The notes: generated by a model not told the origin, from the letters alone. A stretch of DNA of 64,000 bases from Gynurincola endophyticus (GCF_003991195.1 NZ_RCWL01000002.1:495370-559369), one strand, 5' to 3'. Counted from the first letter of the stretch, positions 8,720-19,500 are shown. Numbers and translations are program-made.

Positions 8720-9856
8720 TTACAAATTCATTCCCCATTGCACCAGTTCCTGTACGAGTTCGGGGGTATGATATCTGTAAATATCCCCCATCTTTTCGCC
8801 CAAACGCACGATCACCATATCTTTCTGCGGAATTACGATAATGAATTGACCCAGAATACCTCTGGCATAAAATACACCCGCAACTTTCGGGTAAATCCAC
8901 CACTGATAGCCGTAGTAATCACAGTCAAGTTGTTCTTCATCAGGAATATAGCTGGGGCGGATAGATTCGAGGTAGTATTGTTCCGGAATGATTCGCTGTC
9001 CGTTCCAGACCCCGCTGTCGAGCATCAGTTGTCCGATCCGGGCAAAATCACGGGCATTGGTATTAAAGCAGCAATAAGCTTTTTCATGTCCGCCTACTTT
9101 ATCAATACTCCAGAGCGCCGGATGTTGGGCGCCCAATGGATGCCATAGTTTTTCAGCAGCCAGGGCTGCCAGTGATTTACCGGTTACCTTAGTGAGAATG
9201 AAACCGAGTATCTGGGTATCACCCGATTTATAAATAAACTTAGTACCGGGTTTATCTACCATTTTCAACCTGCCGATTGTCTTTTCGAGATCCGTACCAT
9301 AGTAGGCCTCAGTTGTTACAGACAGTGGATTTTTATATGATTCGTTCCAGTTGGTACCGGAGCTCATGGTTAACAGATCTTTGATGCGGACATTTGCTTT
9401 TTCACCTTCATTCCACTCGGGCAGATATTTACCGACAGGATCTAACACACTTTCAATCAAGCCGTCTTGTATAGCAGTTCCGATTAATATGCTGACAATA
9501 CTTTTGGCTACAGAAAAAGATCCCGACCAGGAAGAGTCGCTATAACCTTTCCAGTACTGCTCGTACAGCAGGCTGTCTTTATGAATCACGACCAAACCCA
9601 GCGATTGCCATTTTTCGAGTTCCTGGCGAAGGCTATCCGGCAGCTGTGCTTTATTGTATGCTTCGCTCACAGGCCATTCCTGAGGATTGCCGGTGGTAAC
9701 GGTATTGTTCTTGAAAATGGTATAATCATCCACATTGGCAAACCAGTAAGTGAGGGCAGTAAAGAGATAAGTTCTTCCGGAAAAGTATATTCCTCCTGCT
9801 ATTGCAGCCAAAAAAATTAATACAACGATTAAAAACCTTTTAAAGAATTTACGCAT
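8720..9856 (-). CDS. Membrane-anchored serine hydrolase, class C beta-lactamase fold
   Basis: This 378-residue protein begins with a hydrophobic segment (residues 7-26) that anchors or exports it. The catalytic S115-V-A-K118 tetrad (in SFSVAKS) and a YKSGDTQ motif in the position of the Tyr-x-Asn motif place it in the beta-lactamase/DD-peptidase/esterase superfamily (Pfam Beta-lactamase). The fold covers peptidases, esterases and amidases, so resistance should not be assumed. It may be co-transcribed with bshB1 downstream, though the 62-base gap makes this weak. Confidence 0.88.
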   Translation of the reverse strand: MRKFFKRFLIVVLIFLAAIAGGIYFSGRTYLFTALTYWFANVDDYTIFKNNTVTTGNPQEWPVSEAYNKAQLPDSLRQELEKWQSLGLVVIHKDSLLYEQYWKGYSDSSWSGSFSVAKSIVSILIGTAIQDGLIESVLDPVGKYLPEWNEGEKANVRIKDLLTMSSGTNWNESYKNPLSVTTEAYYGTDLEKTIGRLKMVDKPGTKFIYKSGDTQILGFILTKVTGKSLAALAAEKLWHPLGAQHPALWSIDKVGGHEKAYCCFNTNARDFARIGQLMLDSGVWNGQRIIPEQYYLESIRPSYIPDEEQLDCDYYGYQWWIYPKVAGVFYARGILGQFIIVIPQKDMVIVRLGEKMGDIYRYHTPELVQELVQWGMNL

Positions 9857-10062
9857 ACATTAAGAGTAGGTCAATAATAAAGGGAGAAAGATATAAAAAA
9901 TTAACTAATTGGTAGTTATGTGAAGAAAGAAATCTTATAGTGCAAACTAATATTGGTTTTAGAACGTTATATAAGTTAATTTTATGGCTGTTTTGTTAAT
10001 TTGGCTCTTTAGTCAAATTCAATTAGCTTCGCAAATCAATACAAATAAAATCGTAATCAGAT

Positions 10063-11466
10063 ATGGCATACGACGTAGTAGTGATCGGTAGCGGCCCCGG
10101 TGGATATGTGGCAGCGATCCGTGCATCACAATTAGGTTTAAAAACCGCAGTTATTGAAAAAGAAAGTTTAGGTGGTATCTGCTTAAACTGGGGATGTATT
10201 CCTACTAAAGCTTTATTGAAAAGTGCTTCTGTGTTTGAATATATTCAACACGCTAAAGACTTTGGTATCGAAGCATCAGGAACAGCTGATTTTGCTGCGA
10301 TCATCAAACGTTCAAGAGGTGTTGCTGACAAAATGAGTAAAGGTGTTCAGTTTTTGATGAAGAAAAACAAAATCGACGTTGTTTTAGGTTTTGGTAAAAT
10401 CAAATCAAAAGGTGTAGTTGAAGTAACAGGTGCAGACGGTAAAGTTCAGAACGTAGAAGGAAAACATATTATAATTGCTACCGGTGCCAGAAGCCGTGTA
10501 TTACCAAACCTTCCTCAGGATGGGAAAAAAGTAATCGGATACCGTGAAGCTTTAACGTTACCTCAGCAACCTAAAACCATGATCGTAGTTGGTTCTGGTG
10601 CAATTGGTGTTGAGTTCGGTTATTTCTACAATGCTTTAGGAACCCAGGTTACTGTTGTTGAATATGCTCCAAGAATAGTTCCTGTTGAAGACGAAGATAT
10701 TTCTAAAGAGTTTGAAAAAAGCTTGAAAAAGAAAGGTATCAATGTTTTAACCAGTGCAGAAGTTACGAAAGTTGATACTAGCGGAAACGGTGTGAAAGCA
10801 ACTGTAAAAACCGCAGCAGGTGAGCAAATTTTAGAAGCAGACGTTGTATTAAGTGCTGCAGGTATCCAGGCGAATATCGAAGGTATTGGTTTAGAAGAAA
10901 ACAATATCAAAACTGAAAAAGGTAAAATCGCTGTAGATAAATACTATCAAACAAATGTTCCGGGTGTTTATGCGATCGGTGACTGTGCTCCTGGTCAGGC
11001 ATTGGCACACGTAGCTTCTAAAGAAGGTATTATCTGTATTGAAAATATCGCATATAACGAGAAGAAATACAATCACCAACCTGAAGCTTTAGACTACGGT
11101 AATGTACCGGGTTGTACTTATGCGTCTCCTGAAATTGCATCAGTAGGTTTCACAGAGAAACAAGCTAAAGAAGCCGGTTATGAAATCAAAGTAGGTAAAT
11201 TCCCATTGAGTGCATCAGGTAAAGCATCAGCTGCGGGCCATACCGAAGGTTTCGTAAAAGTAATTTTTGATGCTAAATACGGCGAATGGTTAGGTACTCA
11301 TATGATCGGTTACAATGTTACTGAAATCATTATCGAAACAGTCGTTGCCCGTAAATTAGAAACCACCCACCACGAAGTATTGAATTCAATTCACCCGCAC
11401 CCGACCATCAGCGAAAGCGTGAAAGATGCGATCGAAGTTGCTTATGGTGAAGCGATTCACTTGTAA
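10063..11466 (+). CDS. lpdA: Dihydrolipoyl dehydrogenase (E3)
   Basis: This 467-residue FAD/NAD-dependent enzyme reoxidises dihydrolipoamide in 2-oxoacid dehydrogenase complexes and the glycine cleavage system. It shows the FAD-binding GSGPGGYVAA, the redox disulfide C40-LNWG-C45, the NAD-binding GSGAIGVEFG and the C-terminal catalytic HPHPTISE (H444/H446, E451). Length is standard. It is a stand-alone gene ending in a long palindromic terminator. An E2 subunit gene at 23637 could be a physical partner of the protein, but it is not in the same operon. Confidence 0.96.
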   Translation: MAYDVVVIGSGPGGYVAAIRASQLGLKTAVIEKESLGGICLNWGCIPTKALLKSASVFEYIQHAKDFGIEASGTADFAAIIKRSRGVADKMSKGVQFLMKKNKIDVVLGFGKIKSKGVVEVTGADGKVQNVEGKHIIIATGARSRVLPNLPQDGKKVIGYREALTLPQQPKTMIVVGSGAIGVEFGYFYNALGTQVTVVEYAPRIVPVEDEDISKEFEKSLKKKGINVLTSAEVTKVDTSGNGVKATVKTAAGEQILEADVVLSAAGIQANIEGIGLEENNIKTEKGKIAVDKYYQTNVPGVYAIGDCAPGQALAHVASKEGIICIENIAYNEKKYNHQPEALDYGNVPGCTYASPEIASVGFTEKQAKEAGYEIKVGKFPLSASGKASAAGHTEGFVKVIFDAKYGEWLGTHMIGYNVTEIIIETVVARKLETTHHEVLNSIHPHPTISESVKDAIEVAYGEAIHL

Positions 11467-11477
11467 TATATTATTTT

Positions 11478-11535
11478 AACCATTAAGAAATTAAGGAAGT
11501 TAAGAATACTTAACTTCCTTAATTTCTTAATGGTT
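11478..11535. repeat. Perfect 27-bp TTAAG palindrome between convergent genes
   Basis: Arms 11478-11504 and 11509-11535 are perfectly complementary over 27 bases with a 4-base loop. The outer AACCATTAAGAAATTAAG matches the end of the MITE-like element at 56503-56520. It follows lpdA by 11 bases and faces the DUF4197 gene, so it probably also works as a bidirectional terminator. Confidence 0.85.
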
Positions 11536-11568
11536 CATAAAAAATGCGTAGCCGCTCTCCCCTCTCCA

Positions 11569-12303
11569 CTAAATTGAAGCTTGCGCTTCTTTACTTCCGA
11601 ATACTTTCTTCAGAATCTCAGTTGTTCTTGCCACCGGATTTTCACGAATTTTTGCTTCTTCCTCTGCTACCTGTAAAAAAATACCCTGCAGTGCTCTTTC
11701 TGTTACATAGGCAGATAAATCAGTATTGATTTTATTTGCGGAAAACTGATTATAAGTAGAAGTAAGTTGTGTCCAGTATTTAGTAGCATTTACTTTATCT
11801 AACGAATTGGCAATAACCGGCTTAAAGCTCGATGTAAGTTGCGCGGATGTTTTTGCTTTTAAATAATCGGTTGCTGCGGTTTTACCCCCTTTCAAAATGC
11901 CCAGTGCATCTGTAATACTCATAGAAGTAATAGCATTTTTAAAGATCGGGGCAGCTTGCTTAGCAGCATCTTCTGCAGCTCTGTTTAAAGAAGTTACTGC
12001 GTCATCTACCACAGACCCCAGTCCGAGATTGCGCAAAGTATTTTCCACTTTTACTACTTCTTCCGGTAATAAGATTTTCACAGCAGCATTTTTGAGAAAT
12101 CCGTCTACATTACTCAAACGAGCGGTAGATTGATCTGTACCTACCTTTAAAGCTTCTTTCAAGCCATTTACAATTTCATTGGTGCTAAGCCCCCCTGAAA
12201 CAGATCCCGGCGGTGTCGATACCTGTTGAAGAATCTGATGCGCATTTTCACAGCTGACGAATAAACAGGCGGTGAGCGATAAAGCGATAAACTGTCTTTT
12301 CAT
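11569..12303 (-). CDS. DUF4197 lipoprotein
   Basis: This 244-residue protein has a signal peptide with lipobox LFVSC (Cys at about residue 19) and then a helical DUF4197 domain, seen in LSTNEIVNGLKEALKVGTD and DALGILKGGKTAATDYL. The family is widespread in Gram-negative bacteria and has no settled function. It is probably an outer- or inner-membrane-tethered periplasmic protein. A TAATTTTG -7 box lies at 12348-12341 on the minus strand, about 38 bases upstream of the start. Confidence 0.9.
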   Translation of the reverse strand: MKRQFIALSLTACLFVSCENAHQILQQVSTPPGSVSGGLSTNEIVNGLKEALKVGTDQSTARLSNVDGFLKNAAVKILLPEEVVKVENTLRNLGLGSVVDDAVTSLNRAAEDAAKQAAPIFKNAITSMSITDALGILKGGKTAATDYLKAKTSAQLTSSFKPVIANSLDKVNATKYWTQLTSTYNQFSANKINTDLSAYVTERALQGIFLQVAEEEAKIRENPVARTTEILKKVFGSKEAQASI

Positions 12304-12431
12304 AGTATTGTGTATGAATTTAGTTCTGAAGTATTTTATACAAAATTATGCAGGATTCTGCTATTTAACTATTAAACGTTAAAATATGATATATTTTATA
12401 ATACAGGCTATCTTTTACAACTGGTAAATTG

Positions 12432-12439
12432 TATTTTTG
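12432..12439 (+). promoter_or_regulatory. Bacteroidota -7 box of the glutaminyl cyclase gene
   Basis: TATTTTTG matches TAnnTTTG and lies only 7 bases before the ATG at 12447, so the transcript would start at or very near the start codon. No TTG at the usual spacing was found. Confidence 0.45.
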
Positions 12440-12446
12440 AAGAGAT

Positions 12447-13262
12447 ATGAAAAAGGTTTTTTACTCACTTATTGTATGCTCTACGGTATTGATTGCCTGT
12501 AACAATGGCAACAACACCCAAAGCGTGGTGGATACCAAAGCGAATAATGCTCAATGGATCAACTATCAGGTAATTAATAAATTACCACATGATGCTACTT
12601 ATTTCACCGAAGGATTTGAATTTTATAATGGTCAGTTACTGGAAAGTTCAGGTGGCGATGCGTCCCATTCACCTTATCCTTCAGGAATGGGTATTGTTGA
12701 TCCGGCAACCGGAAAAGTACAGGAGAAAATTACCCTGGACCGCACCAAACATTTCGGGGAAGGTATTACCGTATTCAATGACCGTTTATTCTTCGTTACC
12801 TGGAGGTCTAAAAAAGGATTTATCTACGACGCCAAAACGTTCAAATTAACAGACGAGTTCAACCTGCCAAGTAATGAAGGTTGGGGGCTTACCCACGATA
12901 CAGCTTCTGTTATCATGAGCGACGGCAGCAGTGCTTTATATTTTATCGATCCGGTTACGTATCAAACCAAATATACATTAAGTGTATATGACCATAACGG
13001 ACCGGTGGCCAACCTGAATGAGCTGGAATATGTAAACGGATATATTTACGCTAATCAATGGACGACTAACTATATTCTAAAAATAGACGCACAAGAAGGC
13101 AAAGTAGTGGGTCGATTAGATTTAAGTGTATTGGCAAAAGAAGTATTATCAGTTAAACCGGACGCGTCTGAAATGAATGGTATTGCTTACCATCCTACCA
13201 AACAAACATTCTATGTAACCGGTAAATTATGGCCTTTTACTTATGAAATCAAGATAGATTAG
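12447..13262 (+). CDS. Glutaminyl-peptide cyclotransferase, plant/bacterial type, lipoprotein
   Basis: This 271-residue protein has a lipobox (VLIAC) and a five-bladed propeller fold of the glutamine cyclotransferase family, with motifs YFTEGFEFYNGQLLESSG, GWGLTHD and NELEYVNGYIYANQW. The family converts N-terminal glutamine of exported proteins to pyroglutamate. This matters in Bacteroidota because signal peptidase I often leaves an N-terminal Gln. Many exported proteins in this window indeed have a predicted cleavage just before Gln (ending SAQ or TAQ). The gene overlaps the convergent methyltransferase by 4 bases. Confidence 0.93.
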   Translation: MKKVFYSLIVCSTVLIACNNGNNTQSVVDTKANNAQWINYQVINKLPHDATYFTEGFEFYNGQLLESSGGDASHSPYPSGMGIVDPATGKVQEKITLDRTKHFGEGITVFNDRLFFVTWRSKKGFIYDAKTFKLTDEFNLPSNEGWGLTHDTASVIMSDGSSALYFIDPVTYQTKYTLSVYDHNGPVANLNELEYVNGYIYANQWTTNYILKIDAQEGKVVGRLDLSVLAKEVLSVKPDASEMNGIAYHPTKQTFYVTGKLWPFTYEIKID

Positions 13263-14164
13263 TCTTTCTGAATCACATAAATCAACGAGCTGCATTTTTT
13301 GATATTAAAGAAAGCTTTGAAGTTTGATTGCATTCCTATTAATCCGGCTTTAAACAAAGACTTTTTACCTGTCAGATATTGCTCACTTAATAAACTTACA
13401 TAAGTACTATCAAACCACATTGGTAGTACTTTTTTTATTTTCATACCGTGTGCACTCATGAGTGTATTCATACTTCTCGGAGAAAAATGATATAAGTGAC
13501 GGGGTACATCATACGCAGCCCAGTGCTGCTGGTAATGTGCAGCATCATATGATGTATAGTTCGGTACAGCGATAAATAAAACTCCCTGTGGTGTTAATAA
13601 TGATTTTAACTGCGCTATAGTTGTTTGTAATTCATGTACATGTTCCAGCACATGCCAAAGCGTAATGGCATCAAAGGTTTGTGGTGGGATGCGGAACAGA
13701 TTTTCGCTCGGATGCAGTTGAATTTTGTAAGCTTCATAAGCATTTTCGCGGGCGGCTTCACTCGGTTCGAGAGCGGTTAACTGCCAGCCTTTTTCCTGCA
13801 TATGATGGGCAAAACTTCCGGCACCGGCACCATAATCCAATAAACTTCCGACTGTTCTTCCGGTGTGATTAACAATGATTCTTTCTTTCGCATTCAGGGT
13901 AATTTTCCGTACAGAATGATAGATACGATTGACGAGCCCCGACCTGGTATTAGAGTGTGAGATGTAATCATTCGACTGGTAATATCTACCGATTTCAGTA
14001 GCAACCGGGGCGTCTTGTGTAAAACGGACGGTACATTGATTACAATGTATTATTTCAAAATATTCTTTTGAGATACTTTCGTCTTTTACTTTAAAAACCT
14101 GTTTAAGATCTTTACTATTACATACAGGACATGCTGTTCTAAAAATCTTTGTAGATAGTTCCAT
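13259..14164 (-). CDS. Class I SAM-dependent methyltransferase with N-terminal zinc ribbon
   Basis: The 301-residue protein starts with a four-Cys zinc ribbon (C12, C15, C41, C44) followed by a Methyltransf_12/23-type domain with motif I LLDYGAGAGSFAHHM near residue 110 and the post-motif WHVLEHVHE. Proteins of this build occur in polysaccharide or secondary-metabolite clusters, but there is no such cluster here. It lies 34 bases after the HU gene, separated from it by a hairpin terminator, so it may be only partly linked to that operon. The substrate is unknown. Confidence 0.85.
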   Translation of the reverse strand: MELSTKIFRTACPVCNSKDLKQVFKVKDESISKEYFEIIHCNQCTVRFTQDAPVATEIGRYYQSNDYISHSNTRSGLVNRIYHSVRKITLNAKERIIVNHTGRTVGSLLDYGAGAGSFAHHMQEKGWQLTALEPSEAARENAYEAYKIQLHPSENLFRIPPQTFDAITLWHVLEHVHELQTTIAQLKSLLTPQGVLFIAVPNYTSYDAAHYQQHWAAYDVPRHLYHFSPRSMNTLMSAHGMKIKKVLPMWFDSTYVSLLSEQYLTGKKSLFKAGLIGMQSNFKAFFNIKKCSSLIYVIQKD

Positions 14165-14176
14165 ACTTTAAAAGGG

Positions 14177-14197
14177 AAACCCTCTTACGAGGGTTTT
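14177..14197 (-). terminator. Intrinsic terminator after the HU-domain gene
   Basis: AAACCCTC (14177-14184) pairs perfectly with 14189-14196 around a 4-base loop, immediately after the HU gene stop on the minus strand. The minus-strand U-run is short, so read-through into the methyltransferase is possible. Confidence 0.65.
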
Positions 14198-14198
14198 A

Positions 14199-14870
14199 TT
14201 ATTTAAGTTTTACCGGCATTGCTGAACCCAGACCAAATCCGCTGGCCCCATTGCCATAAAAGTAAAAGAATATGATAGAGAGGGCTATTGCACCAAGAAT
14301 GATTGCATAAACCCACCAGTTATCCGTTTTGGGGCTACCGAACAATTCTTCAGGATACTCAAATTCGTTTGTGGTATCGCTGGTGGTTTCATCCTGCATT
14401 GCATCTTCAACCTCAGCTACACCGGTAATTACCACAGGTTGCGGTTGAACTTCGGGTATGGGTACCGGTTCCCATTCGTGATGGCGTTTTGCTTCCACTG
14501 TTTTGAATGCAGTGTGTTGAACTCTTTCGGCTTCAAAAACAACTTCACCGCTATCGTCTTTATGCAGGGTACCAATTCCCTTCCAGGTTACGGAAGCAGT
14601 TCTTAACTGGCTTCTTACTTCGTATGCCCATTCGTTGTACCATTTGATCGCTTCAAAATCAGCCATTCCCAAATGTTTAGCGATATAGGTAAAGAATTCT
14701 TTATCAGGCTGATCAAAATACTGATCAAACCGAAAGTGATAACCCGGAGGTAAGATTCTTTTGTTAACAAAATCATTCTGCGCCGGAGTACGCTCAACAT
14801 AAATGGTTCCCAAACCCGGGATACATAAACTTTTATGTTGCAATAAATAACTAATCAGCGTTTCCTTCAT
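14199..14870 (-). CDS. HU-CCDC81-like domain membrane protein
   Basis: This 223-residue protein has an N-terminal region of two HU/CCDC81-like segments (LISYLLQHKSLCIPGLGTIYVE and VTWKGIGTLHKDDSGEVVFE) in about residues 1-120. An acidic Pro/Gln linker and one membrane helix near residues 187-208 (WWVYAIILGAIALSIIFFY) follow. Bacteroidota relatives often add a periplasmic SPOR domain, which is absent here. DNA or cytoskeletal anchoring to the envelope has been suggested for the family but is unproven. It is the third gene of the TPR-barrel-HU run. Confidence 0.8.
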   Translation of the reverse strand: MKETLISYLLQHKSLCIPGLGTIYVERTPAQNDFVNKRILPPGYHFRFDQYFDQPDKEFFTYIAKHLGMADFEAIKWYNEWAYEVRSQLRTASVTWKGIGTLHKDDSGEVVFEAERVQHTAFKTVEAKRHHEWEPVPIPEVQPQPVVITGVAEVEDAMQDETTSDTTNEFEYPEELFGSPKTDNWWVYAIILGAIALSIIFFYFYGNGASGFGLGSAMPVKLK

Positions 14871-14938
14871 GCTTACTCTGTTTTCAGTGCGAAAAAACAG
14901 TTTTTTGATGGTTTAAAAAAGGATTTGTTCAGAAATTT

Positions 14939-16585
14939 CTATTTCTTTTGGTTGAAATAGATCACCACACCGCCTAAAATATTAAAACCATAGGTATTAT
15001 ATTGATTCCAACGTTGATATTCCTGATTAAACAGGTTGTTGGCTCTGAACCATGCTTCGATATTTTTAGTCAGTTTGTAACTCGCTCCAAATCCTAAATC
15101 CATCACTGCATCGCCTTTAAAGTCGTCGTTTGCTTTGAGGTAACGAGGGCCATCCCAGGCATTCAGGTCAAGATTCAACATCAGGTCTTTTACCGGCTGC
15201 CAGCCTAATCCCAGATTGAATTGTAACGGAATCATTCCCCAGGCTCTTTTGTTATCTTCAAGTCCCCTGAAGTTATTCCATTCTACGCCGGCTTTGATAT
15301 TTGCTCTTTCTCCTACTGTGTAACCTAATTCAGATTTAATCTGAATAACATTCATTTTGGGTTCGTAACGGGTTAAGAATGTTTTACCATCCAGTCCGTC
15401 ATTCACGAATAATGGCGTATTTCTATAAGTATGTACTCCTCCTTTGGCAGAAAACGTCAGGTGGTCGCCTACAGATCCTTTTACACCAATGAATCTTTCG
15501 ATAATGCTTTGGTTCAATAATGAATCAGGACGGTTAATCCATTGGTTCATCGTAGAGAAACGTTGGTAAGATCCTTTATTATAATAACCAATCCATCCCA
15601 GTTGAACCGTAAATCTTTGTGAAGCGGTAGTAATATCAGCTGTAATATTCGGCATGAATTTCAGCTCTTTATTATCCCATGATGGTAAAACCCCGGCTTT
15701 AATAAAAACCGATTCCGATTTATACAACGCATTTAATCCGATTTGATACAAAGACAGGTTCTGATCTTTATTGATTAATCCGGTAGGATTTTTATAGGTG
15801 GTATAATCAGCTAACAAGCTGGCCTGTATTCCAAATTCATCGTTAAAATATTTTTCTACCGGCGCATAGAATACCAGATTGGTTTCTTTAGCTGAAGTAG
15901 CCGGATAATCAGAGAAGGTAGAAACTTTGATTGAAGGCTGGTAATTAAACCCGGTAGCTGTCTGCTGCAGGTTTCTTAAAGACAATTGTCCTTCAATCGT
16001 CTGAAACAACTGCTTCACATCCTCCTTGGTATACATGTTATACAGGTTCTGATCATATCCATAGTAGTTAAACTGATGACGTTTGTATCCTACCGATCCC
16101 ATCCATTCCATATTATTCTGGTTGCGGTAAGTTCCGATTGCCTGTACATCTGTCTGGTGATGTTGCTGGTATTTAATATCACCTTTTGAACTGATATGTT
16201 CAGCTAATATATTCAGGTGGGCATTTTCACCATTTCCAAAACTGAGTCCGGCCTTTGCATAAGGCAGGTGTACATTACCGACGCCTACTTTTACAAAAGA
16301 AGTATTTTCCCAGGAACTGCCTCCGGCATTACTGAAAGCCAATGGATTTAAAATGGCTGTTTGATAATTGAACGCCAATTGTTGAGCAGGGATATTATAA
16401 GTTAACCTTGGTTTACTTGTATCTTTTGTAGGAGGTTGAGCGTTGAATGAAATTTTAGACGCTTCACGCATAACAGGCTTAAAAGAAGAAGTAATCTCCA
16501 GTTCTTTTCCTGTTTGTGCCGAAGCTGTATTCAGAACACCTACCATAAATACAGCACTCCAAAATATATATTGCATTTTTTTCAT
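14939..16585 (-). CDS. Outer-membrane beta-barrel, plug-less TonB-receptor-like protein
   Basis: This 548-residue protein has a signal peptide ending in ASAQ and then alternating amphipathic strands. The last third resembles the C-terminal barrel of TonB-dependent receptors (for example NLDLNAWDGPRYL, GFGASYKLTKNIEAWFRANNLFNQEYQRW). There is no N-terminal plug or TonB box, and the length is well below the usual 700-1000 residues. It therefore reads as a porin-like or scaffold barrel. Its start lies 14 bases after the TPR gene stop, which suggests tight co-expression with the TPR protein. Confidence 0.78.
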   Translation of the reverse strand: MKKMQYIFWSAVFMVGVLNTASAQTGKELEITSSFKPVMREASKISFNAQPPTKDTSKPRLTYNIPAQQLAFNYQTAILNPLAFSNAGGSSWENTSFVKVGVGNVHLPYAKAGLSFGNGENAHLNILAEHISSKGDIKYQQHHQTDVQAIGTYRNQNNMEWMGSVGYKRHQFNYYGYDQNLYNMYTKEDVKQLFQTIEGQLSLRNLQQTATGFNYQPSIKVSTFSDYPATSAKETNLVFYAPVEKYFNDEFGIQASLLADYTTYKNPTGLINKDQNLSLYQIGLNALYKSESVFIKAGVLPSWDNKELKFMPNITADITTASQRFTVQLGWIGYYNKGSYQRFSTMNQWINRPDSLLNQSIIERFIGVKGSVGDHLTFSAKGGVHTYRNTPLFVNDGLDGKTFLTRYEPKMNVIQIKSELGYTVGERANIKAGVEWNNFRGLEDNKRAWGMIPLQFNLGLGWQPVKDLMLNLDLNAWDGPRYLKANDDFKGDAVMDLGFGASYKLTKNIEAWFRANNLFNQEYQRWNQYNTYGFNILGGVVIYFNQKK

Positions 16586-16599
16586 TGTATACAGCTTAA

Positions 16600-19500
16600 T
16601 TATTGCGAAACTTTAGAAGCAGAACGTTCTGCATTTTTAACCTCTTCCAATTTTTGTTGAGCGATTGCTTTCAAGCTTTCAATAGAAGTATTTTCAACAA
16701 CACTTTCGAAAGTTGCTTTTGCATTGAAATAATCCTTTTCAGCAAAATAGATATCTCCTAAAAGGAGGTATGATTTTACTACCCAGTCTTCATAAGAACC
16801 GGATTTATCAATTACTTCGAGCGCTGCTTCTTCAGCTTCGGTCAACTTGTTTTGCTTAAACAAAATCTCAGCAATTGCATAGCGTGCTTCTGCACCATAA
16901 GCCGCCTTACTCAGACCGGCTACTTGTTTATATTGCTGAATTGCTTTTGCGTAATCATTACTTAAGTGATATGATTTTGCAATAGCCATATTGGCGATGA
17001 TTTTATCATCAGAACCGATTCCTTTTTGTTTTAAAAGATGGTTAGCGGTTTCTAAAGCCTGATCAAATTTCTCTAACTGATACTGTGTTCTTACTAATCC
17101 TCTGTAGGCTTCTAACTGATGTTCTTGTGTAGTAGCATACTGAGTAAGTTTATGAAAATATCCTTCTGCTTTTTCGATGTTCTTTAAGTCAAAATAGTGC
17201 AGGCGTGCAGAACGTAATAATGCGGTTTCTGCATATTTGTGTGGCACTATTTCAGATAACTGATCATAATAAACGGCAGCTTTTTCCCAATTTTTCTGGT
17301 TATCATATATCTGTGCTGTAAAGTACAATGCATCCAGCTGATATTGTCCGTTCGGGAACTTCGTTAAATACTCATTGAGCTTAGCTAATGCACCACTCTG
17401 ATTATTCCTGTTCAGTAACGATTCAATTTCATCATATATTAAAGATTCTTCCTGCGAAGCGGAAACATCTTTACCTAATGAGCGGGCTAAAGCAACATAT
17501 TCATTTGATTTACCCTGTTCTATGTAAATAGCTTTTAATCCTTCCAAGGCAGAGTTAGCTTCTACCGAATTCGGACTGGTTTTTAACAATGTATTGAACT
17601 GTTGTACCGCCAGGTCAGTCTGATCAAGGTTATAATAAGCAATACCTAATTTTAACTGAGCTTTTGATTTCAGAGAAGGGTTATCGCTTTCTACTATTTT
17701 TTTCAGATAAGGAACAGCTAACTGATATTGCTGGTTAGCAAGATAAGAGTCAGCCGCTTCCATGTTGGCATCTAAAGCAAGACTTGAATTGGGGTATTGC
17801 TGATTAAAGCTGTTTAATAATTTTATTTTTTCAGAAGGGCTGTTTACTCCGGCGATCATAGCACGTTGAAAACTTGCATAGTCGCTGGCACCCCAACCAT
17901 AATTGATCACATTTTCATACATTGTTTTTGCAGTAGCGTATTGCTTACTCATATAGTAACAATCGGCTGCGCGAACGTAAGCATCCTGTTCTACCGGCGT
18001 TGCCGTACGCGAAGCATTTCTTACTACCTGCTGAAACTGTTGTAATGCTGAATTATACTCTTCTTTTTTCAGATATGCATATCCAGCTGTGTAAAAAGCA
18101 TTTTTAGAGCTGGCTTCTCCTTGTGCAACGGCACCTCTTTGTTGATATAAATTAAAATAGCGGATCGCTTCATCCGGCCTGTTTAACCGGTAAGCTAATT
18201 CTCCTTTCCAGTAATACACCAGTGAAATAATGCTGGCATTTTGAGGATGTTGTTCCGCTTTGGTTAATAAATCGTAGGCACCCACCAGCATTCCATCATT
18301 GATTAACTCCGTGGCTCTGCCATATTGGATACGTGGTGTTAACCTTTGTGCATTTACTGAAGGGTTACTTAATGATTCCAAAACAGCCAATGCATCCCTG
18401 TAGTTATTGGTATTGGCCAGTACTGAAATTAATAATTCTTTAGCTTCGTTTGAGTAAGTAGAATTCGGAAACTCCGCTGTAAATTTCTGAAGCTCATTTA
18501 AAGCTATGTCCTGATAGCCTAACTCATAAGAGAGTTTAGCATAATTAAACATTGAGATTTCGCGCTGTTCCTGATTACTGCTGTTTACCGAACAAAACAG
18601 AAACGCATTTCTGGCGTTCGGTTTGTCATTTAATTTCAGATAAGCATCTCCTAAAAGATACATTGCGTGTTGTGCCAATGAATCTTCTTTGCCACTGATT
18701 TGTTTAAACCCGCTGATAGCATTATTCCATTGCTTTTGTTGATAGTAACAATAACTGAGCTCATAAATATCAGCTCTGGTTACCTTATCAACGGAGTTTA
18801 CATATTTTTCCAGATGAGGTAATGCTTTATCGAAATCTCTTTGTTCAAAATAAGCATGTCCCAGAATCTGGTGTAATTCGTTTTTGTGTTCTACCTGTGC
18901 TTTTTTCAGTCCTGCTTCTGCCACCTGTACAGCACGGTCTTTTCGTCCCTGCAGATAATGAATTGATGCCAGATAATAAGGTACTACTTTACCATATTCT
19001 TCATGGGTTTCCACTACGTTGAAGGCAGACAAAGCGTTTGCCCATTTCTTTTGCGAATAATTAATAAACCCATAATAGTAATTGGCATCGAAGTAATGCG
19101 GGTCACTTGAAATCTGGCGAATGTCATCGAATAAAGGTGCAGCTGCATTAAAGTTCTTATTTACAAAATAAGAATACCCTTTATTGAATTTCATTTTGGC
19201 TATTTCAGTATTGGAAAGGTTACTAATATTAGCCAGTTCATAATGTTGAAGAGCTAATGCATAATTTTCCTGGCGGAAATAAAACTCAGCCAGGTGAAAA
19301 TGCATCATTTGTACTCTGGCAGCATTATCCTCTACATCTATAAATTCTGAGGCTCTTGAAATAGCTGCACTTTCGTTTTGCTTTAAAGCACAAACGATCG
19401 TGTAATATTTCAGCTCCTGATAATTAAAAGGTTGGTTTACCCGGTCTTTATCTCTGAGGTCAGCCGACAACTGCTTCAGAATGGGATAAGCCAAACTATA

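Noticed and set aside
8720..9856. Serine hydrolases here and at 36343-37659 as antibiotic-resistance class C beta-lactamases
   Set aside because: They share only the SxxK fold signature; the fold is dominated by peptidases and esterases and the other AmpC motifs are not typical.
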